A stretch of 36,472 bases of DNA from Rhizobium sp. ASV20 (GTDB lineage: Bacteria > Pseudomonadota > Alphaproteobacteria > Rhizobiales > Rhizobiaceae): NCBI RefSeq assembly GCF_016429015.1, contig NZ_JAELTU010000068.1, positions 1-36,472 on the forward strand, given 5' to 3'. The notes under the pieces are model-generated. The model saw only the letters and a list, made by a program, of their open reading frames with translations. It had not been told where the DNA came from and did not search any database. Position 1 is the first letter of the stretch; each line of letters starts with the position of its first letter. Below, piece after piece: positions 17,118 to 23,675 of the stretch. The translations under genes were made by a program, and so were the position numbers.

Positions 17118-18719
17118 ATGGAATGGCTTTCGGGCAGGGTGATCCTCGTCTGGGGTTTCAAACGTGCGTTGCTAGCGATCTTGGCCGGTGCCATCGGGGT
17201 ACTGGCGCTGCCGCCTTTCGGTTTTTTCGCGGCAATGTTCGTCTCCTTCACGCTGCTGGTCTGGCTGCTCGACGGCGTTGCGGCCAGTCCCGATAGCGGC
17301 CTTTTTGGCCGGCTTTGGCCGGCCTTCTTCACGGGCTGGCTCTTCGGCTTTGGCTATTTCGTCGCCGGGCTGTGGTGGCTCGGCCATGCGCTGTTGATAG
17401 ATGCTGATGAATTTGCCTGGGCGCTGCCTTTGGCAATTCTCGGTCTGCCGGCATTTCTGGCGATCTTCTACGGTGTGGCGACGGTACTCGCGCGGATCCT
17501 GTGGTCCGACGGCATGGGCCGCATCGCAGCGCTCGCCTTCAGCTTCGGTTTGCTGGAATGGCTGCGAAGCTTCCTTTTTACCGGCTTTCCCTGGAATGCC
17601 ATCGGCTATGGAGCCATGCCCATTCCGCTGATGATGCAGTCGGCACATCTGATCGGCGTGCTTGGGGTGACCGTTCTTGCCGTCTTCGTCTTTGCCGCGC
17701 CGGCGCTGCTCGGCACGCGCCAGGGGCGACTGCCAGGTATCGGGCTTGCGATTGTGATCGCCGCCGCCCATGTCGGCTACGGCTATTATGCTCTGAACTT
17801 GCCGGACGCGCCGGCGGCCAGCGGCAAGGCGACACCGGTCGTGCGCATCGTTCAGCCATCGATCGACCAGCAGACGAAGATGGATACGGATGCCGACCGC
17901 ACCGCCATCTTCGACAAGCATCTGGCGCTTTCGGTGCAGCCGCCGGCGAATGGCGGCAAGCGTCCCGATATCATCGTCTGGCCTGAGACGGCCGTCCCAT
18001 TCATCCTCACCGACAACAGGGATGCGCTCGCGCGCATTGCCGACCAGCTGGAGGACGATCAGGTCTTGATCACCGGCGCGGTCCGCGTCGAGGATATGGG
18101 GCCGGGCGTTGCGCCGCGCTATTACAATTCGATCTACGTCATCGATGGCCGCGGCCAGATCATCGATGCCTCGGACAAAACTCATCTCGTGCCTTTCGGC
18201 GAATATGTGCCCTTCGAGCACATTCTCGATTACCTTGGCATCGAGAACGTCATAGAGCTGCCGGGTGGGTTTTCAGCAGCCACCAAGCGACGGCTGCTGA
18301 CCATGCCCGACGGCATCAAATTCTACCCGCTGATCTGCTACGAGATCATTTTCCCCAACGAGATGACTCCGGAGATTCGGCAGGCAGATGCCATTCTGAA
18401 CGTTACGAATGACGGTTGGTTCGGGGATACGCTTGGTCCTTACCAGCATTTCCTGCAGGCAAGAGTAAGGGCGGTGGAACAAGGGCTACCCCTGATTCGC
18501 AGTGCCAATACGGGCATTTCAGCCTTCGTCGATCCGCATGGACGCGTACTCTCCGGGATCGACTATAATCAACAGGGCTTCATCGATACCACCTTGGGTA
18601 GTGCACCCGCGTCCGGCGTCGACGATAAGGCCCGGAAAACATACTATTGGTTGATTGTCGGACTGGTCGGCCTTGTCGCCGCCGTTTCGCGTATGGGTTT
18701 TATTTCAAGGGTGAATTGA
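17118..18719 (+). CDS. lnt: Apolipoprotein N-acyltransferase Lnt
   Basis: Inner-membrane enzyme that adds the third acyl chain to the N-terminal cysteine of lipoproteins, completing maturation for Lol-dependent sorting. Six or so membrane segments occupy residues about 12-230; the periplasmic nitrilase domain follows (about 240-500) with the catalytic triad visible as Glu290 (WPETAVPF), Lys354 (SDKTHLVPFGEYVPF) and Cys407 (ICYEIIFP). A last membrane helix (about 510-528) ends the 533-residue protein. GGAG eight bases before the ATG supports the start. It follows corC by 78 bp, the conserved order. Confidence 0.96.
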   Translation: MEWLSGRVILVWGFKRALLAILAGAIGVLALPPFGFFAAMFVSFTLLVWLLDGVAASPDSGLFGRLWPAFFTGWLFGFGYFVAGLWWLGHALLIDADEFAWALPLAILGLPAFLAIFYGVATVLARILWSDGMGRIAALAFSFGLLEWLRSFLFTGFPWNAIGYGAMPIPLMMQSAHLIGVLGVTVLAVFVFAAPALLGTRQGRLPGIGLAIVIAAAHVGYGYYALNLPDAPAASGKATPVVRIVQPSIDQQTKMDTDADRTAIFDKHLALSVQPPANGGKRPDIIVWPETAVPFILTDNRDALARIADQLEDDQVLITGAVRVEDMGPGVAPRYYNSIYVIDGRGQIIDASDKTHLVPFGEYVPFEHILDYLGIENVIELPGGFSAATKRRLLTMPDGIKFYPLICYEIIFPNEMTPEIRQADAILNVTNDGWFGDTLGPYQHFLQARVRAVEQGLPLIRSANTGISAFVDPHGRVLSGIDYNQQGFIDTTLGSAPASGVDDKARKTYYWLIVGLVGLVAAVSRMGFISRVN

Positions 18720-18735
18720 CCAAAAAACCCTAAAA

Positions 18736-18764
18736 TTGCATAGTGCTAGCTATCCGCCTTTTAA
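18736..18764 (+). promoter_or_regulatory. Possible praR promoter
   Basis: TTGCAT (18736-18741), 17 bp, TTTTAA (18759-18764) in the 151 bp gap between lnt and praR. A weak match, but the gap, the separate regulation expected for a regulator and the terminator after praR all suggest an independent transcript. Confidence 0.3.
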
Positions 18765-18797
18765 ACGTAGACTGGAGGCCTTGGGGGCGTCGGCTGC

Positions 18798-18863
18798 AAC
18801 GTGGCGTTATAGGGGTGGAGAAGGGTACCGGGTGGCAGGTCCTGAATTCAACCTATGTTAGGG
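18798..18863 (+). promoter_or_regulatory. Two small inverted repeats in the praR leader (possible operators)
   Basis: AACG-TGG-CGTT at 18798-18808 and CCTA-TGT-TAGG at 18852-18862 share a 4-3-4 inverted-repeat geometry; the second extends to AACCTATGTTAGGGT with one mismatch and includes the AGGG that serves as ribosome binding site. HTH_3 regulators often bind such short palindromes and autoregulate. No direct evidence of binding. Confidence 0.3.
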
Positions 18864-18870
18864 TAAAATG

Positions 18871-19290
18871 ATGATTGAAAACAAAAAGAAGCCGAACCCC
18901 ATCGACATTCATGTCGGTAGCCGCATACGCCTCCGCCGCACGATGCTTGGCATGAGCCAGGAAAAGCTCGGCGAAAGCCTCGGAATTACGTTTCAACAGA
19001 TCCAGAAATACGAAAAGGGCACCAACCGCGTTGGCGCTAGTCGTCTCCAGAACATCTCCAGCATCCTCAATGTCCCGGTTTCCTTCTTCTTCGAAGATGC
19101 CCCGGGTGAGCACGCGGCCAATGCGGGTGGCATGGCCGAAGCATCCAGCTCCAACTATGTCGTCGATTTTCTGTCCTCTTCCGAGGGGTTGCAGCTTAAT
19201 CGTGCCTTCGTGAAAATCTCCGATGGCAAGGTCCGGCGCAAGGTCGTCGAGCTGGTCAAGGCGCTTGCCGCGGAAGCGGACGCTGAATAG
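18871..19290 (+). CDS. praR: XRE-family transcriptional regulator, PraR/PhrR type
   Basis: A 139-residue regulator with one HTH_3 domain (about residues 12-72): VGSRIRLRRTMLGMSQEKLGE, then the recognition helix in GITFQQIQKYEKGTNRVGASRL. The second half is a linker (EHAANAGGMAEAS) and a C-terminal helical region, LQLNRAFVKISDGKVRRKVVELVKAL. It resembles the rhizobial PraR/PhrR regulator, described in R. leguminosarum as a repressor of attachment/biofilm genes and in Sinorhizobium as acid-inducible; I make that assignment from memory of sequence and its place next to metK. Tandem ATGs at 18868 and 18871; AGGG at 18860-18863 spaces better with 18871. Confidence 0.82.
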   Translation: MIENKKKPNPIDIHVGSRIRLRRTMLGMSQEKLGESLGITFQQIQKYEKGTNRVGASRLQNISSILNVPVSFFFEDAPGEHAANAGGMAEASSSNYVVDFLSSSEGLQLNRAFVKISDGKVRRKVVELVKALAAEADAE

Positions 19291-19323
19291 GCATTTCGAG
19301 GGGGCATCGGAATGCTGAAGTCG

Positions 19324-19349
19324 AAAGGCGGTCGTTTTGGCCGCCTTTT
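19324..19349 (+). terminator. Rho-independent terminator after praR
   Basis: 8 bp stem AAAGGCGG (19324-19331)/CCGCCTTT (19341-19348) with a 9-base loop and a T-run in the 3' arm and just after it. It isolates metK from praR. Confidence 0.7.
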
Positions 19350-19477
19350 GTGCATTTAAGGCAAAATTTTATCACTTCGACCGAGATATAAAGATATATT
19401 TATGTCCTTGTTCGGCTTGTTTTTCGGGGCGGAGACGAATATCAAAAGCGGAGTTTGTTCTTTGAGGGGAATCCCGC
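19350..19477 (+). promoter_or_regulatory. AT-rich metK upstream region
   Basis: 128 bp between the praR terminator and metK, markedly more AT-rich than the surroundings (for example 19386-19403), as expected for a strong promoter of a highly expressed gene. I could not fit a convincing -35/-10 pair. GAGGGG at 19464-19469, eight bases before the ATG, is the ribosome binding site. No known SAM riboswitch pattern was recognised. Confidence 0.4.
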
Positions 19478-20731
19478 ATGCGCGCGAATTATCTGTTTAC
19501 GAGTGAGTCTGTTGCCGAAGGTCACCCGGATAAAGTTTGTGACCGCATTTCCGATGAAATCGTTGATCTGGTTTATCGCGAGGCCGCAAAGACCGGCGTA
19601 AACCCATGGGGCGTGCGCATTGCCTGCGAGACCCTTGCCACCACCAACCGCGTCGTCATCGCCGGCGAAGTTCGTCTGCCGCCGAGCCTGATGAAGAAGG
19701 ACAAGGACGGCAACGACGTCATCAATCCTTCGAAGTTCAAGGCCGCCGCCCGTCGCGCGATCAAGGATATCGGTTACGAGCAGGACGGCTTCCACTGGAA
19801 GAAGGCGCGCATCGACGTTCTCCTGCATTCGCAGTCTGCCGATATCGCCCAGGGCGTCGACAATGCTGCTGATCAGCAGGGCGACGAAGGTGCCGGTGAC
19901 CAGGGCATCATGTTCGGCTACGCCTGCAAGGAAACGCCGGATCTCATGCCGGCGCCGATCTACTATTCGCATAAGATCCTGCAGCTGCTCGCAACCGCCC
20001 GCAAGAAGGGCGACGGTGAGGTCGCCAAGCTCGGGCCGGATGCCAAGAGCCAGGTGACCGTCCGCTACGTCGACGGCAAGCCGTCCGAAGTAACCTCGAT
20101 CGTGCTTTCCACGCAGCATCTTGACGACAGCTGGGATTCGAAGAAGGTTCGCGCCGTTGTCGAGCCCTACATCATCGAAGCTCTCGGCGACCTGAAGATT
20201 GCCTCGGATTGCAAGTGGTACATCAACCCCACGGGCAAGTTCGTCATCGGCGGTCCTGACGGTGACGCCGGCCTCACCGGCCGCAAGATCATCGTCGACA
20301 CCTACGGCGGCGCAGCCCCGCACGGCGGCGGCGCTTTTTCGGGCAAGGACACGACCAAGGTTGACCGTTCGGCCGCCTATGCAGCCCGCTACCTCGCAAA
20401 GAACGTCGTTGCCGCCGGTCTTGCCGATCGCTGCACGATCCAGCTGTCTTACGCCATCGGCGTCGCACAGCCGCTGTCGATTTATGTTGACCTGCACGGC
20501 ACGGGCAAGGGCGTCACTGAGGACCAGGTCGAAGCGGCTATCCGCAAGAACATGGACCTCTCGCCGACCGGCATCCGTCGTCACCTCGACCTCAACAAGC
20601 CGATCTACGCCAAGACCTCGGCCTATGGTCATTTCGGTCGCAAGGCCGGCCGTGACGGTTCCTTCTCGTGGGAACGCACGGACCTGGTAAAGGGCCTCAA
20701 GGAAGCTGTGAAGGTCAAGGAAGCCGCATGA
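19478..20731 (+). CDS. metK: S-adenosylmethionine synthetase (methionine adenosyltransferase)
   Basis: Makes S-adenosylmethionine from ATP and methionine, the methyl donor for the adjacent TrmB and the radical source for MiaB. Signature blocks: FTSESVAEGHPDKVCDRISD (about 7-26, ATP/metal site), GAGDQGIMFGYACKETP (about 139-155) and the P-loop-like GGGAFSGKDTTKVDRSAAY (about 284-302). 417 residues, with a short alphaproteobacterial insertion compared with the 384-residue E. coli enzyme. The ATG is preceded by GAGGGG. The stop overlaps the trmB start (ATGA), so both are translated from one mRNA. Confidence 0.98.
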   Translation: MRANYLFTSESVAEGHPDKVCDRISDEIVDLVYREAAKTGVNPWGVRIACETLATTNRVVIAGEVRLPPSLMKKDKDGNDVINPSKFKAAARRAIKDIGYEQDGFHWKKARIDVLLHSQSADIAQGVDNAADQQGDEGAGDQGIMFGYACKETPDLMPAPIYYSHKILQLLATARKKGDGEVAKLGPDAKSQVTVRYVDGKPSEVTSIVLSTQHLDDSWDSKKVRAVVEPYIIEALGDLKIASDCKWYINPTGKFVIGGPDGDAGLTGRKIIVDTYGGAAPHGGGAFSGKDTTKVDRSAAYAARYLAKNVVAAGLADRCTIQLSYAIGVAQPLSIYVDLHGTGKGVTEDQVEAAIRKNMDLSPTGIRRHLDLNKPIYAKTSAYGHFGRKAGRDGSFSWERTDLVKGLKEAVKVKEAA

Positions 20732-21429
20732 TCGATACCGAGCGCCGGTCGCGGGCGACGGAAGCATTCTTCGGGCGACGCAAGGGTAAGGCCTTGCGTG
20801 GCCAGCAGGCGGAAACGCTGGAAGTTTTGCTGCCGCAATATATCGTCGATCTCTCCGCTCCGGCGCCGCTACCGCTGAATGATCTCTTCCCGGTGCAGAC
20901 CGAGCGTCTGCGCCTGGAGATCGGTTTCGGTGGCGGTGAGCATCTCATTCACAGGGCGTTGGAACAGCCGGTGACCGGCTTCATCGGTGTCGAGCCCTTC
21001 GTCAATTCGATGCAGAAGCTGCTTGCGCGTGTCGGCGAGACCGGTGCGCGCAATATTCGCGTTTACAACGACGACGCCACCCAACTGCTCGACTGGTTGC
21101 CGGATGGTTGCCTGGATCAGATCGACCTGCTCTATCCCGACCCTTGGCCGAAGAAGAAGCACTGGAAGCGTCGCTTCGTTTCGCAGGTCAATCTCACGCG
21201 CTTTCATCGGGTGCTGAAGCCCGGCGCGCTCTTTTGCTTCGCCTCCGACATCGACACCTATGTCAACTGGACGCTGCAGCACTGCCATGCGCATGGGGGC
21301 TTCGAGTGGACTGCGCGCAATGCCGCGGACTGGTTGACGCCCTACGAGGGCTGGCCGAGCACGCGCTACGAGGCCAAGGCCCGGCGCGAAGGGCGGTCGT
21401 CCGCCTATTTGACCTTCAGGAAAATCTGA
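20728..21429 (+). CDS. trmB: tRNA (guanine-N7-)-methyltransferase TrmB
   Basis: SAM-dependent enzyme that forms m7G46 in the variable loop of many tRNAs. Rossmann-fold motifs: LEIGFGGGEHLIHRA (SAM binding, about 66-80), FIGVEPFVNSMQKLLARV (about 88-105), and the family signature LYPDPWPKKKHWKRRFV (about 133-149). The end STRYEAKARREGRSSAYLTF is also typical. 233 residues. The start is the ATG at 20728 overlapping the metK stop by 4 bp; a GTG further upstream (20668) would run through metK and is not needed. Confidence 0.96.
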   Translation: MIDTERRSRATEAFFGRRKGKALRGQQAETLEVLLPQYIVDLSAPAPLPLNDLFPVQTERLRLEIGFGGGEHLIHRALEQPVTGFIGVEPFVNSMQKLLARVGETGARNIRVYNDDATQLLDWLPDGCLDQIDLLYPDPWPKKKHWKRRFVSQVNLTRFHRVLKPGALFCFASDIDTYVNWTLQHCHAHGGFEWTARNAADWLTPYEGWPSTRYEAKARREGRSSAYLTFRKI

Positions 21430-21446
21430 TCGCCTGATTTGAGGCG

Positions 21447-21464
21447 GAAGCAAGTGATTGCTTC
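21447..21464 (+). terminator. Hairpin after trmB (possible terminator)
   Basis: GAAGCAA (21447-21453), GTGA loop, TTGCTTC (21458-21464), then the pyrimidine-rich TCTCTCATT. Weak T-run; the most likely end of the metK-trmB transcript. Confidence 0.45.
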
Positions 21465-21483
21465 TCTCTCATTATCTCATCAG

Positions 21484-21547
21484 GGACCGCCAAACTCGGC
21501 GGTCTGGATCATGTGCATTCAGCGTACGCAGGTCGGTTTGGCGGTCC
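21484..21547. repeat. Mutually exclusive inverted repeats between trmB and DUF1150
   Basis: GGACCGCCAAAC (21484-21495) is a perfect 12 bp inverted match to GTTTGGCGGTCC (21536-21547). Its core GACCGCC can alternatively pair with GGCGGTC at 21498-21504, only six bases away. The structure lies in the convergent gap (21430-21586), which otherwise holds only the trmB hairpin and no gene. Confidence 0.55.
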
Positions 21548-21586
21548 TTGCGAACGATGAGCTTCGCCGTTGAGCGATGCCCGCTA

Positions 21587-21844
21587 TCAGTGCAGGCTGA
21601 CTGTCTTCAATTCATCTTCGGCAGCACGGTAGAACGTGCTGGAGCGATTATCCGTCAGCAGAATCGGCGTACCATCGGCGCCGAAAAGCGCCCAGAGGTC
21701 CACCTCCGGATCGATGTCCGGCGCTTCGGGAAAGCAGCGCGATACTTCGTTCCAGTCCATTTTCCTGATGTAGGCAACCTCACCGGCGCCGATATTGGCA
21801 AGCTCGGATTGGGTCAGGCGGGCAGTCGCTTCTTTCAACAACAT
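21587..21844 (-). CDS. DUF1150-family small protein
   Basis: 85-residue protein of unknown function resembling the alphaproteobacterial DUF1150 family, commonly found beside small heat shock protein genes. Visible features: LTQSELANIGAGEVAYIRKM near the N-terminus, then a compact region DLWALFGADGTPILLTDNRSS, with no signal or membrane segment. The start at 21844 is set by GGAGG a few bases upstream; longer in-frame starts would run into the palindromic repeat at 21878-21927. It is downstream of hsp20 on the same strand with a 157 bp spacer and is probably in the same heat-inducible transcript. Confidence 0.8.
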   Translation of the reverse strand: MLLKEATARLTQSELANIGAGEVAYIRKMDWNEVSRCFPEAPDIDPEVDLWALFGADGTPILLTDNRSSTFYRAAEDELKTVSLH

Positions 21845-21877
21845 CTTCGTACCTCCAGTGTGAGGGACCAACGGCCC

Positions 21878-21992
21878 AGAGCATGGTGCCGAAAAGTGTG
21901 GGCGGCTTTCGACCGACATCATGCTCTAGTCATTTGATTCTAGAGCGGATTCAGATTTCAAACCGATTCGGCCTGAAATCATCCGGCTCTAG
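21878..21992. repeat. Two adjacent Rhizobium palindromic repeats between hsp20 and DUF1150
   Basis: Element 1: 8 bp inverted ends AGAGCATG (21878-21885) and CATGCTCT (21920-21927) around a 34-base centre. Element 2: ends CTAGAGC-GGAT (21940-21950) and ATCC-GGCTCTAG (21981-21992), with an inner ATTTCA/TGAAAT pairing. AGAGCAT and CTAGAGC ends are typical of the intergenic palindromes that I remember as widespread in Rhizobium genomes. Confidence 0.6.
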
Positions 21993-22001
21993 GCCGTTGT
22001 C

Positions 22002-22433
22002 CTACTGTGAGACCGAAATGTTAATTTTCTTTACTATGCGATCGGGTTCCGGACGAATGAGGTCGACCGAGAGCAGGCCGTTCTTCAGAACGGCGCCGAG
22101 AACCTGCATGCCGTCCGCAAGGACGAAGACGCGCTGGAACTGGCGGGCGGCAATGCCGCGATAGAGATAGTCGCGCTCGCCCTGTTCAATCTGGCGGCCG
22201 CGGATGAGAAGCTGATTTTCTTCCGTTGTCACATCGAGTTCGTCTTCGGAAAATCCGGCCACCGCAAGCGTGATGCGCAGTCGCTCAGGCTCGCCAGATA
22301 GGCGATCTGCCCGCATACGTTCGATATTGTAGGGAGGATAGCCGTCGCTTGCTTTGGAAATACGCTCCAGCGTCTTTTCCATAGTATCGAAGCCCAGAAG
22401 TAGCGGGCTGGCAAAGGTAGTCGTCCGGCTCAT
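22002..22433 (-). CDS. Small heat shock protein Hsp20 (IbpA-type)
   Basis: ATP-independent holdase chaperone of the alpha-crystallin family, 143 residues. N-terminal region MSRTTTFASPLLLGFDTMEKTLERISKA matches rhizobial class A sHsps. The alpha-crystallin domain (about 35-125) includes YNIERM, LRITLAVAGFSEDELDVT, LLIRGRQ, YLYRGIAARQFQRVFVLADGMQV and AVLKNGLLSVDLIRP (the A-x-x-x-n-G-v-L motif). The C-terminus is a short KINISVSQ tail carrying the I-x-I type motif. The ATG at 22433 is chosen because AAGGA (22441-22445 on the complement) sits seven bases upstream; that site is buried in a thermometer-like hairpin. Followed by DUF1150. Confidence 0.94.
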   Translation of the reverse strand: MSRTTTFASPLLLGFDTMEKTLERISKASDGYPPYNIERMRADRLSGEPERLRITLAVAGFSEDELDVTTEENQLLIRGRQIEQGERDYLYRGIAARQFQRVFVLADGMQVLGAVLKNGLLSVDLIRPEPDRIVKKINISVSQ

Positions 22434-22490
22434 CGTCAAGTCCTTGGTATCAAGCGACCGTTCCGGACCTGATCTTCAGCACCCGGTTGT
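22434..22490 (-). ncRNA. ROSE-like RNA thermometer in the hsp20 leader
   Basis: On the minus strand the leader folds into two hairpins. The 3' hairpin (22459-22439) is GGTC-(G)-CTTG, loop ATAC, CAAG-GACT: eight pairs (one G-U) with a single bulged G, burying the AAGGA ribosome binding site. The 5' arm contains TCGCT, matching the ROSE U(U/C)GCU motif. The 5' hairpin (22486-22463) is CCGG..CTGA-AGA-TCAG..CCGG. ROSE elements control rhizobial small heat shock genes: translation opens on warming. Confidence 0.75.
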
Positions 22491-22494
22491 CCTA

Positions 22495-22523
22495 ATATGG
22501 GAGTGCGCGCCGATCAGTGCAAG
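22495..22523 (-). promoter_or_regulatory. Predicted RpoH (sigma-32) promoter of hsp20
   Basis: Reading the minus strand: CTTGCAC (22523-22517), 15 bp, CCCATAT (22501-22495), close to the sigma-32 consensus CTTGAAA-N11-16-CCCATNT. Transcription would start near 22488, giving a leader of about 55 bases that just contains the ROSE-like element. Confidence 0.6.
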
Positions 22524-22659
22524 ACATCATCTCTTCGCATTCGCGAGATCGAATTCATCCGTGAAAAATCGTTTGATGAGGCGGCATGCGAGCGCTTGAC
22601 AAAGTTGGACCGGACCCGCGACAAAGCCTCTCGATCTGCACCGGAGGAATATCACAGAC

Positions 22660-23604
22660 ATGACCGAACCCAGAAAAATCATCATCGATACCGACCCTGG
22701 TCAGGACGACGCTGCGGCGATCTTTCTCGCCTTTGGCAGCCGCGAGGAGATCGATGTTCTCGGCATTACCACGGTCGCCGGCAACGTGCCGCTGCGTCTG
22801 ACGAGCCGCAATGCCCGGATCGTCTGCGAGCTATGCAATCGCCGCGACGTCAAGGTATTCGCCGGCGCCGACGCACCGCTGAAGCGCAAGCTGGTGACCG
22901 CCGAACACGTACACGGCAAGACCGGACTCGACGGTCCGGAACTGTCCGAGCCGACGATGGAGCTGCAGCCCGGCCATGCCGTCGAATTCATTATCGACAC
23001 GCTGCGCAAGGAACCGGAAGGTGCCGTCACGCTCTGCACGCTCGGCCCGTTGACGAACATCGCGATGGCCTTTCAGAAGGCGCCCGACATCGTCGGCCGC
23101 GTCCGCGAACTGGTCATGATGGGCGGTGGCTTTTTCGAGGGCGGCAACATCACGCCGGCGGCCGAGTTCAACATCTATGTCGACCCGGAAGCGGCCGACG
23201 TTGTGTTCCGTTCGGGCGTGCCGATCGTCATGATGCCGCTCGACGTCACCCATAAGCTGCTGACGCGCAAGGATCGCGTCGCCCGCATGGCCGCCGTCGG
23301 CACGCCGCCGGCCAAGGCCATGGTCGAGATGCTGGAGTTCTTCGAGCGCTTCGATATCGAGAAGTATGGTTCGGATGGCGGCCCGCTGCACGACCCCACA
23401 GTTATCGCCTATCTCCTGAAGCCTGAACTCTTCAAGGGCCGCGAGTGCAATGTTGAAATCGAAGTGACGTCCGAGCTGACCGTCGGCATGACCGTGGTCG
23501 ACTGGTGGCACGTTACCGACCGCAAGCGCAATGCCAAGGTCATGCGCGATGTCGATGCCGATGGCTTCTTCGCGTTGCTGACGGAACGCTTCGCCCGCAT
23601 CTGA
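22660..23604 (+). CDS. Nucleoside hydrolase (inosine-uridine preferring family)
   Basis: Calcium-dependent N-ribohydrolase that splits nucleosides into base and ribose. The metal/ribose-binding motif DTDPGQDDAAAI is at residues 10-21, TLGPLTNIAMA and VMMGGGFFEGGNITPAAEFNIYVDPEAA (about 150-177) are family blocks, and the catalytic region reads GGPLHDPTVIAYLL (about 244-257). 314 residues, typical. Purine versus pyrimidine preference cannot be read from sequence. GGAGG before the ATG is a good ribosome binding site. The ribokinase gene 2.6 kb away on the other strand could use the ribose released. Confidence 0.93.
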   Translation: MTEPRKIIIDTDPGQDDAAAIFLAFGSREEIDVLGITTVAGNVPLRLTSRNARIVCELCNRRDVKVFAGADAPLKRKLVTAEHVHGKTGLDGPELSEPTMELQPGHAVEFIIDTLRKEPEGAVTLCTLGPLTNIAMAFQKAPDIVGRVRELVMMGGGFFEGGNITPAAEFNIYVDPEAADVVFRSGVPIVMMPLDVTHKLLTRKDRVARMAAVGTPPAKAMVEMLEFFERFDIEKYGSDGGPLHDPTVIAYLLKPELFKGRECNVEIEVTSELTVGMTVVDWWHVTDRKRNAKVMRDVDADGFFALLTERFARI

Positions 23605-23626
23605 TCGTCGGGATAGATGAAAAAAA

Positions 23627-23655
23627 GCCGCCGGATCGCTCCGGCGGCCTTTTTT
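23627..23655. terminator. Bidirectional rho-independent terminator
   Basis: Perfect 9 bp stem GCCGCCGGA (23627-23635)/TCCGGCGGC (23640-23648), TCGC loop, flanked by seven A on the left (23620-23626) and six T on the right. It serves both the nucleoside hydrolase gene and the convergent chemoreceptor gene ending at 23676. Confidence 0.88.
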
Positions 23656-23675
23656 ATCGTTCAAGCACAATCGGC

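Noticed and set aside
17172..18221. Minus-strand open frame (349 codons) opposite lnt
   Set aside because: Charged, repetitive antisense product without recognisable domains; lnt carries its complete catalytic triad.
22596..22624. TTGACA at 22596-22601 as promoter of the nucleoside hydrolase gene
   Set aside because: The -35 is perfect, but the sequence at the -10 position (CGACAA) is poor, so a promoter is not claimed.
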